Assembly (NCBI RefSeq): GCF_010811875.1
Contig: NZ_VKHP01000053.1
Coordinates: forward strand, 1 to 42,058
DNA: 42,058 bases
From: Bradyrhizobium uaiense
Lineage (GTDB): Bacteria; Pseudomonadota; Alphaproteobacteria; Rhizobiales; Xanthobacteraceae
Reading direction: 5' to 3'
Shown piece after piece: positions 1 to 6,905 of this stretch (its first letter is position 1; the number at the start of each line of letters is the position of its first letter). The position numbers and the translations under genes are program-made. The notes beneath the pieces were generated by a model. The model ran no database searches and was not told the origin of the DNA. It saw only the letters and a program-made list of their open reading frames with translations.

Positions 1-127
1 TCGTCCAAGCGCCGCGCGTTGGGCCGGCGAGGTGAGCGGCAGGAACTCGTCGTCGATCAGCGCCACATCCGGCCGGCAGTCGATATTGGCGCCACCATCC
101 CATGTGACGATGTCGATCCCGAGACGC
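1..127. repeat. Direct duplicate of part of the amiR receiver region
   Basis: Bases 1-127 are identical to 444-570 (constant offset of 443). The copy starts at the window edge, so its left limit is unknown. On the minus strand it encodes the central part of the AmiR-like receiver domain. It ends inside a short stretch, CCGAGACGC at 119-127, that is also the start of an inverted copy, so two rearrangement joints meet in nine bases. Confidence 0.95.
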
Positions 128-195
128 CGAGCCGCCTGAAGCTGGTGCTCGACCTCGATCCGGCCTCGTTCCTGGTCAAGCCGCTGCGCTCGGCC
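119..195. repeat. Inverted repeat arm 1 (77 bp)
   Basis: Bases 119-195 are the exact reverse complement of 342-418. This arm places the end of the AmiR receiver domain on the plus strand, opposite to the rest of the gene. The match stops at 195/342, where the plus-strand copy continues into linker and ANTAR sequence and the other copy does not. Confidence 0.95.
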
Positions 196-341
196 GGTAT
201 CTATGCTGCGCTCGTGCTGGCCTTCGAACGAAGCGAACGCACCAGCGAGCTGAAGCAGCAGGTGGTGAAGCTCGAACAGCGGCTTCGATCCCGTCGCGTC
301 GTGCTCGCCGCGGTGCTTCAGGTCATGCATACCCATGCACT
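119..341 (+). pseudogene. Displaced amiR fragment: receiver end, linker and start of ANTAR
   Basis: In the plus-strand frame whose codons start at position 121, this stretch encodes the end of an AmiR receiver (LVLDLDPASFLVKPLRSA), a charged coiled-coil-like linker (SERTSELKQQVVKLEQRLRS) and the first ANTAR helix (RVVLAAVLQVM). This is what should follow the minus-strand fragment at 342-665, but it lies in the opposite orientation. The rest of the ANTAR domain is absent: after about position 341 the frame runs into antisense receiver sequence. It has no start or ribosome binding site of its own, so I treat it as a fragment and not a gene. Confidence 0.8.
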
Positions 342-418
342 GGCCGAGCGCAGCGGCTTGACCAGGAACGAGGCCGGATCGAGGTCGAGCACCAGCTTCA
401 GGCGGCTCGGCGTCTCGG
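342..418. repeat. Inverted repeat arm 2 (77 bp)
   Basis: Exact reverse complement of 119-195. This arm is in the native minus-strand amiR orientation and encodes the end of the receiver domain, finishing at PLRSA. The 146 bases between the arms (196-341) hold the displaced linker and the start of the ANTAR domain. Confidence 0.95.
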
Positions 419-443
419 TGCCGAGCAGGGCGATGACCGGGCT

Positions 444-570
444 TCGTCCAAGCGCCGCGCGTTGGGCCGGCGAGGTGAGCGGCAGGAACTCGTCGTCGAT
501 CAGCGCCACATCCGGCCGGCAGTCGATATTGGCGCCACCATCCCATGTGACGATGTCGATCCCGAGACGC
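444..570. repeat. In-place copy of the duplicated amiR receiver segment
   Basis: Identical to 1-127. This copy is continuous with the amiR start at 665 and with amiC, so it is the resident copy, and the one at the window edge is the duplicate. Confidence 0.9.
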
Positions 571-661
571 TCGAACTGCCGCCTGACGATCGTGGCGTCG
601 CGCTCGTCCTTGATGGCAATGAGCGCCTTGCGCCCGCGCAACGAGAATGAAGACGGTTTGC

Positions 662-1825
662 TCATTTCACAACCCGCAAGTGCGGCGCATTCGGCAACGT
701 TCCATCCCTTGCGGGGCCGGCGGCGATGTCGAGCTGCGTCAGATAGGGATCCGGCTTAACAGGAGCTTCAGCTTCCCAGAAGATGTCGAACTGTCCTTCG
801 GCGTTGGAGACCGCGAGCCGCGGCGTCAGGACGCAGTGATTGTTGCTGCCGTCGATCCAGACCGGACCTTGCGGCGAATTGTAGCGATGGCCGGCCGCAG
901 CGCGCCGCACCTCGCCGATGTCGGATGTGCCGGCGCGCTGTAGCGCGCGGGCCAGCAGATAGACCGCGACATAGGCGGATTGCCCGTCCACGGATGGGCT
1001 GCTGTGTTCGCCGTAACGCGCCTTCCAGCGCGCGACGAAGGCCCGGTTTTCGGGCAGGCGAATGCTTTCGAAATAGGCCGACGAGGTGATGCAGCCGGCC
1101 GATGCCGGGCCTGCGATCTTGAGCTCGGGCTCGCACAGGCTGCAGCTCAGCATCGGGATGTCGAGGCTTGCCGCAGCGGTTGCGGCATGAAAGGCGCGGA
1201 TGAAGTCATAGCTCGAACTGCCGACCAGCGTGTTGAACACGACCGGCGGCCGGCGCCGCACGATCTCGTCGACGATGTGCGTGACTGCGCTTTCGCCGAG
1301 TTCGAGCAGGCGCTCGGCGAGAATACGTCCCCGCGCCGCCGTCACCAGCTCGCGGGTGACGCGATTGGTTTCCCAGGTCCAGACATAGTTTGAGCCGACG
1401 CAGAAGATCTCGCGCGACAGATTGTCGAGCACGTAGCGCACCAGCGGCAGCACGTTGTGATTGGGCGAGGCACCGACATAGATGACGTTGTCGGAGCATT
1501 CGAAGCCCTCGTAGCGCGCCGGATACCAGAGCAGGCGATCGGTGCGTTCGACGATCGGAAGCACCTGCTTGCGCGAGGCCGAGGTGTAACAGCCGATGAT
1601 GTGCTCGACCCCGACATTGCGAATGAGGTCGTCGCAGACCGTATGGTATTCCGAAATAATTCCGCGGGGATCGCGGACATGCGCAGATATCGCGAAGTCG
1701 AACTCGTCCTGGCCGTTGATTTCGTCGACCGCCATCATGGCGCTCTTGAGGATCTCGCGCCCCATGGCCTGATAAGGCCCGTGCTGCGAGCAGATGATGC
1801 CAACGGGAATGGACGGCTTTGTCAT
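662..1825 (-). CDS. amiC: AmiC-like amide-binding regulator
   Basis: The 387-residue protein belongs to the periplasmic-binding-protein fold but has no signal peptide, as expected for cytoplasmic AmiC, which senses short amides and sequesters AmiR. Hallmarks are GCYTSASRKQVLPIVER near residues 78-94, YPARYEGFE near 101-109, and the C-terminal run SPQGPVWIDGSNNHCVL followed by a KPDPYL tail. By recalled alignment to Pseudomonas AmiC, Tyr80 and Ser82 match its Tyr83 and Ser85 and Tyr101 matches Tyr104, while the neighbouring pocket residues (ARY instead of TPY; YVW instead of YIY) differ. The ligand may therefore not be acetamide. It is transcribed away from the amidase operon and is followed by amiR with a four-base overlap. 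A urea/amide-transporter binding protein is the alternative, but the missing leader peptide and the position argue for the regulator. Confidence 0.88.
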   Translation of the reverse strand: MTKPSIPVGIICSQHGPYQAMGREILKSAMMAVDEINGQDEFDFAISAHVRDPRGIISEYHTVCDDLIRNVGVEHIIGCYTSASRKQVLPIVERTDRLLWYPARYEGFECSDNVIYVGASPNHNVLPLVRYVLDNLSREIFCVGSNYVWTWETNRVTRELVTAARGRILAERLLELGESAVTHIVDEIVRRRPPVVFNTLVGSSSYDFIRAFHAATAAASLDIPMLSCSLCEPELKIAGPASAGCITSSAYFESIRLPENRAFVARWKARYGEHSSPSVDGQSAYVAVYLLARALQRAGTSDIGEVRRAAAGHRYNSPQGPVWIDGSNNHCVLTPRLAVSNAEGQFDIFWEAEAPVKPDPYLTQLDIAAGPARDGTLPNAPHLRVVK

Positions 1826-1936
1826 CGACGACTTTCAGTGCAACTCTCGAAGGAAACCATCTTCGCAGAGGTCGGTGCAAGAGGTCATGCCGTTTTGCTG
1901 CGCATACACGTTGCGAAATTTGTGCAGCCGGCCTCG

Positions 1937-1966
1937 TTGACAACGCGCTGCACACCTCCTTAGAAT
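1937..1966 (+). promoter_or_regulatory. Sigma-70-type promoter of the amide operon
   Basis: TTGACA at 1937-1942 is a perfect -35 hexamer. Eighteen bases later TAGAAT at 1961-1966 matches five of six -10 positions. Transcription would start near 1973 and leave about 270 untranslated bases before the first amidase ATG at 2246. A strong promoter with a long leader is how AmiR-controlled amidase operons are built. Confidence 0.65.
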
Positions 1967-2091
1967 TTTCTCCTACAGGGCTTCCTGTCGAACCTTGCGT
2001 GCGTCGATTTGGCCGATGACGTCCCGATCGCCGCGCAGAGTGCTCCGTTCGATCCTGGACCCTAGCGATAGATCATAGCCGCGGCATTTGG

Positions 2092-2132
2092 GCCATTCGT
2101 CACCTTCGTTTTGGAGGGGCGGGTGGCTTTTT
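2092..2132 (+). terminator. Candidate leader terminator
   Basis: GCCATTC (2092-2098) can pair with GGGTGGC (2121-2127), seven pairs of which two are G-U. The stem is followed at once by TTTTT (2128-2132) and then GCTTTT. It lies inside the amidase leader, where an attenuator controlled by an ANTAR protein is expected. The 22-base loop is long, so the stem may be only part of the structure. Confidence 0.4.
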
Positions 2133-2140
2133 GCTTTTGC

Positions 2141-2175
2141 CGCCAAATCAATTGGCGACACACCCGTGTCGCCAA
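2141..2175 (+). promoter_or_regulatory. Mutually exclusive hairpins in the amidase leader
   Basis: TTGGCGACAC (2152-2161) pairs perfectly with GTGTCGCCAA (2166-2175) across an ACCC loop. The first six bases of the same arm can instead pair with CGCCAA (2141-2146) just upstream. One central arm with two competing partners is a switch-like layout. The downstream hairpin has no T tract, and its loop does not fit the hexaloop I recall for ANTAR targets, so its partner protein is uncertain. Confidence 0.5.
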
Positions 2176-2245
2176 GCCGGAGGCGCATGCGCGGTGGTGG
2201 GCAGTGCCTGCGCTTGCGTCGTGCCAAGTGCGGGGATGAGAAACG

Positions 2246-3646
2246 ATGTCGACGACGGATCTTCACTATCTCGGGCTCATCGAGGTCGGGCAGCAAATTC
2301 AGGCCAGGAAGCTCTCGCCGGTCGAGGTGACCAAGGCGATGCTCGGGCGGATCGAGCAGCTCGACAGCCGGCTCAAGAGCTACGCTTATGTGATGGGTGA
2401 TGCAGCGCTTTCCGAAGCCGCCGCAGCCGAGAAGGAGATCGCATCCGGCAAGATCAAGGGGCCGCTGCACGGCGTGCCGATCGCCGTCAAGGATTTGTGC
2501 TGGGCCAAGGGCGCGCCGGCCGCTCACGGCATGACCATTCACCAGGACTTCCGTCCGAGCGAGGACGCTACGGTGGTCGCGCGGCTGAAGGAGGCCGGTG
2601 CTGTTATCCTCGGCAAGCTGCAGCAGACCGAAGGTGCCTATGCGGATCATCACCCGAAGATCGATCCGCCAAAGAATCCGTGGAATGCCGATCTGTGGTC
2701 CGGCGCGTCTTCGAGCGGTTCCGGCGTCGCCACCGCGGCGGGGCTCTGCTTCGGTTCACTGGGAACCGACACGGGCGGTTCGATCCGGTTTCCCTCGGCC
2801 GCCAATGGCATCACCGGGCTGAAGCCGACCTGGGGCCGCGTCAGCCGTTACGGCGCTTTTGAACTCGCGGCGACGCTCGATCACATCGGCCCGATGGCGC
2901 GCAGTGCCGCCGATTGCGGCGCGATCCTCGCCGTGATCGCGGGCCAGGATCCGAAGGACACCACGTCCGTGCCGTTGCCCGTGCCCGACTATCTTGCTGG
3001 TCTAACCGGAGATTTGCGCGGCGTGACGATCGGGGTGGATCGGCGCTGGACCAGCGAGGGCACCGATGAGCCTGCCGGCAAGGTGCTCAGCGAAGGCCTG
3101 CGTGTCGCGGCCGATCTCGGCGCGAAGATCAAGGACATCACATTCCCCGATCCGAAGGCCGTGATCGAGGACTGGTTCCCACTGTGCGGCATCGAAGTGG
3201 CGGTTGCGCACGAAGCGACCTATCCCGCACGCAAGGACGAATACGGTCCGGCGCTCGCAGGCTTGCTCGATCTCGGTCGGGCGCAGTCCGGCATGGACTA
3301 TCAGAAGATCGTGCTGCGGCGCGAAGCGTTTCGCGGCGCGGTGCGGCTGCTGTTCGAGACGGTCGATCTGATCGCGGTTCCGGCCCAAGCCTTCGCTGCG
3401 CCGACATTGGCCAAGATGGCGGCACTGGGTGAGGACCCGTCCCTGATCACCGGGCTGCTGCGCTTCACCTGTCCGTTCGACATGACGGGGAGCCCGACCG
3501 TGACGCTTCCCGGCGGCTTCGCGCCGAACGGCGGTCCCGTCGCCTTCCAGTTCGTCGGACGGCACTTCGACGAAGCAAGCCTCGTCCGCGCGGGCGATGC
3601 CTTCCAGCACGTCACCAACTGGCACAAGCGCCATCCCGCGATCTGA
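2246..3646 (+). CDS. Amidase signature family amidase (first copy)
   Basis: The 466-residue enzyme of the amidase signature family hydrolyses a carboxamide to acid and ammonia. The Ser-cisSer-Lys triad is visible: Lys82 in GVPIAVKD, Ser155 in GASSSGSG and Ser179 in GTDTGGSIRFPSA. Length is normal and there is no signal peptide, so it acts in the cytosol. The ATG follows GGGGATGAG at a suitable distance. It is the first gene after the leader and is followed 17 bases later by the formamidase-type gene. A paralog with the same residue spacing closes the operon at 10241-11644. The family is broad (aliphatic amides, aryl amides, GatA), so the substrate cannot be read from sequence. GatA is unlikely because gatC and gatB are absent. 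Confidence 0.9.
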   Translation: MSTTDLHYLGLIEVGQQIQARKLSPVEVTKAMLGRIEQLDSRLKSYAYVMGDAALSEAAAAEKEIASGKIKGPLHGVPIAVKDLCWAKGAPAAHGMTIHQDFRPSEDATVVARLKEAGAVILGKLQQTEGAYADHHPKIDPPKNPWNADLWSGASSSGSGVATAAGLCFGSLGTDTGGSIRFPSAANGITGLKPTWGRVSRYGAFELAATLDHIGPMARSAADCGAILAVIAGQDPKDTTSVPLPVPDYLAGLTGDLRGVTIGVDRRWTSEGTDEPAGKVLSEGLRVAADLGAKIKDITFPDPKAVIEDWFPLCGIEVAVAHEATYPARKDEYGPALAGLLDLGRAQSGMDYQKIVLRREAFRGAVRLLFETVDLIAVPAQAFAAPTLAKMAALGEDPSLITGLLRFTCPFDMTGSPTVTLPGGFAPNGGPVAFQFVGRHFDEASLVRAGDAFQHVTNWHKRHPAI

Positions 3647-3663
3647 GTTGAGGAGCCATTCGC

Positions 3664-4659
3664 ATGACCGAAGATTGGTTGAAGAGTTCCATCATGGCCA
3701 AGCGCGCCGTCGCCAAGGGGGCGACCGGCACGACCCACAGTTTGACGATCGAGCAACAGGGCGGTTTCCATTACGTCTATGGACCCTATGCCAAGCCGAC
3801 CCTGGCGATCGATCCGGGCGGCGTGGTCGTCGTCGAGACCGAAGACGCCTTCGGCGGCGTGCTCACCAGCGAAAGTGACAGCCCCACCGCGAAGCTCAAT
3901 TTCCCTTACCTGAACCCGCAATGCGGGCCGATCGCAGTGAAGGGCGCCAGGAAGGGCGATTGTCTCGCCGTCTACATCCGCGACGTCGAGACCCGTGGCG
4001 CGCAGCCCGCCGGGACCACCTGCATCATTCCGGAGTTCGGCGGCCTGGTCGGGACCGCGTCGACGGCGCTGCTCAATCCGCCGTTGCCCGAACGCGTCAA
4101 GAAGCTGCATGTCGACCGCAACGGCGTGCGCTGGAACGACAAGATCACGCTGCCCTATGAACCGTTCATCGGCACTATAGGCGTGTCGCCCGAGATCGAG
4201 GCGATCTCCTCGCTGCAGCCCGACTATCACGGCGGCAACATGGATCTGCCTGACGTCGCACCCGGCGCGATCATCTACTTTCCGGTGCACACCGAAGGCG
4301 GGCTGCTCTATGTCGGCGACTGCCACGCCACCCAGGGTGATGGCGAACTCTCGGGCGTTGCGCTCGAGCAGCGCGCGACCGTGACGCTGCAGATCGATCT
4401 GATCAAGAACTGGAGCTTCGCCTGGCCGCGGCTCGAAACGCGCGACTTCATCATGACGATCGGCAGCGCGCGGCCGCTCGAAGACGCGGCGCGGATCGCC
4501 TATCGCGAGCTGGTGCGGTGGATGAGTGCCGATTACGGCTTCGATGAGATCGATGCCTACATGCTGCTCAGTCAGGCCGGCCGCATGCGGCTCGGCAACA
4601 TGGTCGACCCCAAATACACGATGGGTGCGTCGATCCTGAAGAATTACCTCAAGGCGTGA
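3664..4659 (+). CDS. Acetamidase/formamidase family enzyme
   Basis: The 331-residue protein matches the FmdA/AmdA family, which hydrolyses formamide or acetamide to ammonium and the acid and is unrelated to the amidase signature fold. Family features are HGGNMD (near residue 195), FPVHTEGG (near 213) and GDCHATQGDGE (near 225), rich in the acidic residues and histidines of the active site. The ATG at 3664 has a good GAGGAG site; Met11 is a weaker alternative. Position directly after an amidase and before an ABC importer supports a role in ammonia release from small imported amides. Formamide versus acetamide cannot be decided here. Confidence 0.88.
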   Translation: MTEDWLKSSIMAKRAVAKGATGTTHSLTIEQQGGFHYVYGPYAKPTLAIDPGGVVVVETEDAFGGVLTSESDSPTAKLNFPYLNPQCGPIAVKGARKGDCLAVYIRDVETRGAQPAGTTCIIPEFGGLVGTASTALLNPPLPERVKKLHVDRNGVRWNDKITLPYEPFIGTIGVSPEIEAISSLQPDYHGGNMDLPDVAPGAIIYFPVHTEGGLLYVGDCHATQGDGELSGVALEQRATVTLQIDLIKNWSFAWPRLETRDFIMTIGSARPLEDAARIAYRELVRWMSADYGFDEIDAYMLLSQAGRMRLGNMVDPKYTMGASILKNYLKA

Positions 4660-4692
4660 CTTCCAACATCCTCAACGACAGGGAACATTGCG

Positions 4693-5931
4693 ATGAATTC
4701 GGGGCGTATATTTGGAATGGCTTTGCTTGCTGCCGTGCTCGGAACGGCGGCAATAGGTAGCGCGCAGGCGGCAGAACCGCCGCTCAAGGTCGGCTTGCTG
4801 GAGGACGTCTCCGGCGACCTCGCGTTCATGGGCATGCCGAAGCTGCACGGCTCGCAGCTGGCGGTTGAGGAGATCAACAAGAGCGGCGGCATTCTCGGCC
4901 GGCAGATCGAGCTGATCCATCTCGATCCACAAGGCGATAACGCTCGTTATCAGGAATTCGGCCGGCGGTTGCTCAATCGCGACAAGGTCGACGTTCTGAT
5001 CGGCGGCATCACGTCGGCCTCGCGCGAGGCGTTGCGTCCGATCGTCGATCGCACCACCACGCCGTACTTCTATACGAACCAGTATGAAGGCGGTGTCTGC
5101 GACGCCAGCATGATCAGCATGGGCGCGGTGCCGGAGCAGCAGTTCTCGACCCTGATCCCCTGGATGGTCGAGAAGTTCGGCAAGAAAGTCTATGTGATCG
5201 CCGCCGATTATAATTTCGGCCAGATCTCCGCAGAGTGGAATCGGAAGATCATGAAGGACCTCGGCGGTGAGGTGGTGGGCGAGGAATTCATCCCGCTCGG
5301 TGTGTCGCAGTTCGCGCAGACCATCCAGAACATCCAGAAGGCGAAGCCGGACTGGTTGCTGACGATCAATGTCGGCGCCGCGCAGGATTCGTTCTTCGAG
5401 CAGGCGGCAGCCGCCAATCTCAACCTGCCGATGGGGTCGTCGATCAAGGTCATGCTCGGCTTCGAGCACAAGCGGTTCAGGCCGCCGGCACTCAACAACA
5501 TGCATGCGACTGCGAACTGGTTCGAGGAGATCGACACCCCCGAAGCCAACGACTTCAAGAAGCGCTGGCACGCCAAGTTCCCCGACGAGCTCTACATCAA
5601 CGATATGGGCTACAACGCCTATAACGCGCTCTACATGTACAAGGCGCTGGTCGAGAAGGCGAAGTCGACCAAGCTCGATGAAATGCGCAAGGTGATCGCG
5701 TCAGGCGATGCCTGTATCGACGCTCCCGAAGGCAAGGTCTGCATCGATCCGAAGAGCCAGCATACGTCTCACCGCATGCGCCTGATCTCGGTCGGGCCCA
5801 AGCATGAGGTGACCGTCGAGAAGGACTACGGGACGATCCAGCCGTATTGGTTGGGCGAGATCGGCTGCGACCTCACCAAGAAGAACGACAAGGATCAGTA
5901 CACGCCGAGTCATCTTCCCAGCAAATCGTGA
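4693..5931 (+). CDS. Periplasmic amide/urea-type ABC substrate-binding protein
   Basis: The 412-residue protein has a typical signal peptide ending in AQA near residue 26, followed by PLKVGLLEDVSGDLAFMG, the start of the LIV/urea/amide binding-protein fold. Motifs such as SASREALRPIVDR and YTNQYEGG resemble the AmiC/FmdD/UrtA subgroup, which fits an amide or urea ligand better than a branched-chain amino acid. It would deliver substrate to the permeases encoded downstream. The ATG follows CAGGGAA. Two strong hairpins start at its stop codon and separate it from the permease genes, a common way of keeping the binding-protein message more abundant. Confidence 0.87.
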   Translation: MNSGRIFGMALLAAVLGTAAIGSAQAAEPPLKVGLLEDVSGDLAFMGMPKLHGSQLAVEEINKSGGILGRQIELIHLDPQGDNARYQEFGRRLLNRDKVDVLIGGITSASREALRPIVDRTTTPYFYTNQYEGGVCDASMISMGAVPEQQFSTLIPWMVEKFGKKVYVIAADYNFGQISAEWNRKIMKDLGGEVVGEEFIPLGVSQFAQTIQNIQKAKPDWLLTINVGAAQDSFFEQAAAANLNLPMGSSIKVMLGFEHKRFRPPALNNMHATANWFEEIDTPEANDFKKRWHAKFPDELYINDMGYNAYNALYMYKALVEKAKSTKLDEMRKVIASGDACIDAPEGKVCIDPKSQHTSHRMRLISVGPKHEVTVEKDYGTIQPYWLGEIGCDLTKKNDKDQYTPSHLPSKS

Positions 5932-5968
5932 CGCACGCGGGCACGAATCTTGCTCGTGTCGTGCGTCA
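5929..5968 (+). promoter_or_regulatory. Intercistronic hairpin after the binding-protein gene
   Basis: TGACGCACG (5929-5937, beginning at the stop codon) pairs perfectly with CGTGCGTCA (5960-5968). Inside it, CACGA (5942-5946) pairs with TCGTG (5954-5958). No T tract follows, so it is more likely an mRNA stabiliser or processing boundary than a full terminator. Confidence 0.65.
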
Positions 5969-5984
5969 TGACTTCCAGGCGAAC

Positions 5985-6008
5985 CGGCGCCGCAATGATG
6001 CGGCGCCG
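5985..6008 (+). promoter_or_regulatory. Second intercistronic hairpin
   Basis: CGGCGCCGC (5985-5993) and GCGGCGCCG (6000-6008) form a perfect nine-pair GC-only stem with loop AATGAT. It covers the GTG at 6008, which argues that the permease starts at the ATG at 6026. Confidence 0.65.
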
Positions 6009-6025
6009 TGATCACGGAGAGCGGA

Positions 6026-6892
6026 ATGTCGGCTGAACTCTTCTCGGTATTCTATCAGTTCGCCGACGTGTTCGCGTTCCTGATCCTGTCCGCGGCGGGC
6101 CTTGCCATCGTGTTCGGCATGATGGGCGTCATCAACATGGCGCATGGCGAGTTCATCATGTGCGGGGCCTATGTCACCGTGGGCCTCGTCAATCTCGGCG
6201 TGCCGCTCCCGATCGCCCAGATCCTGGCCGCAGTGACGGCAGGGATCATCGGCATGATCGTCGAGTTCCTGATCGTGCGGCGGTTCTACAAGCGTCCGCT
6301 CGACTCGCTGCTCGCCACCTGGGGCCTCAGCCTGATCGTGACGCAGTCGATGCTGCTGATCGTCGGCTCCGCGGTGCGCGGCATCGGTACGCCGGAAGGA
6401 AGTTTTGCGATCGGGGGCTACACGTTCTCGACCTACCGCCTGGTGCTGTTCGGCGCTGCGGTGGCGGTGCTGGCCGGGCTCTACATCATCTTCATGAAGA
6501 CGCGCTTCGGCGTGGTTGCGCGCGCGACGATGCAGAACGCGGCGATGGCCAAGGCGCTGGGAGCGCGCACCGGGCGGATCTATTCCATCAGCTTCGGGAT
6601 CGGCACCGCACTGGCGGGCCTCTGCGGCGCGCTCTATGCGCCGACCATGACGCTGATCCCGACCATGGGCGCAACCTTCGTGGTCGAGAGCTTTGTCACC
6701 GTGGTGATCGGCGGCGCCAATGTCTTGCTCGGAACCGCGCCGGCTGCCGTGTTCCTGGCGATGATCAGGATGGCGCTGAATGCGAGCTACGGACAGATCA
6801 TCGGTCAGATCGGCATGCTGTTTGCCGTCATCCTGATCATTCGTGTGCTGCCTGAAGGGCTATCCAGCGTGCTGGTTCGTCGTGGGCGCTAG
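6026..6892 (+). CDS. livH: ABC importer permease, LivH/UrtB type
   Basis: A 288-residue, highly hydrophobic inner-membrane protein with the LivH-type hallmarks: GLAIVFGMMGVINMAHGEF in the first quarter, a conserved stretch FGVVARATMQNAAMAKALG in the cytoplasmic loop that contacts the ATPases, and GGANVLLGT near the end. I chose the ATG at 6026, preceded by GGAGAG, over an in-frame GTG at 6008 that lies in a hairpin. It pairs with the LivM-type permease that follows to form the channel for the amide/urea binding protein upstream. Confidence 0.9.
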   Translation: MSAELFSVFYQFADVFAFLILSAAGLAIVFGMMGVINMAHGEFIMCGAYVTVGLVNLGVPLPIAQILAAVTAGIIGMIVEFLIVRRFYKRPLDSLLATWGLSLIVTQSMLLIVGSAVRGIGTPEGSFAIGGYTFSTYRLVLFGAAVAVLAGLYIIFMKTRFGVVARATMQNAAMAKALGARTGRIYSISFGIGTALAGLCGALYAPTMTLIPTMGATFVVESFVTVVIGGANVLLGTAPAAVFLAMIRMALNASYGQIIGQIGMLFAVILIIRVLPEGLSSVLVRRGR

Positions 6893-6905
6893 ACGGGAAT
6901 TTCTG

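Larger units (their letters stand above)
318..665 (-). pseudogene. Truncated amiR-like antiterminator, receiver part only
   Basis: The 115-residue product begins as an AmiR-type response regulator: a receiver-like domain with VALIDDEF near residue 55 and VKPL near residue 104. AmiR of Pseudomonas is an antiterminator that AmiC holds inactive; its C-terminal ANTAR domain binds a leader RNA. Here the native sequence stops after residue 108 at an inverted-repeat boundary, and seven unrelated residues follow before the stop, so linker and ANTAR are missing. The start ATG overlaps the amiC stop by four bases, the normal amiC-amiR arrangement. If the rearrangement is real, the protein cannot bind RNA and the adjacent operon has lost its antiterminator. 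If it is an assembly fold-back, an intact gene extends left of the window. Confidence 0.75.
1826..2245. other. Divergent regulatory gap between amiC and the amidase operon
   Basis: This 420-base stretch has no supported gene. It holds a near-consensus sigma-70 promoter pointing right (1937-1966), a leader of roughly 270 bases, a candidate intrinsic terminator (2092-2132) and a set of alternative hairpins (2141-2175). No equally clear minus-strand promoter for amiC was found. Confidence 0.7.

Noticed and set aside
119..418. A phase-variable inversion switch for amiR
   Set aside because: No recombinase gene is visible and inversion between the arms would not restore the complete ANTAR domain, so it is kept only as a rearrangement or artefact.
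19..759. Plus-strand frame of 246 codons across the scrambled amiR region
   Set aside because: It mixes antisense receiver, sense ANTAR and antisense amiC sequence. Only the part 119-341 corresponds to a real gene fragment.
2246..3646. gatA subunit of the tRNA amidotransferase
   Set aside because: No gatC or gatB nearby, a second paralog in the same operon, and an amide importer context.
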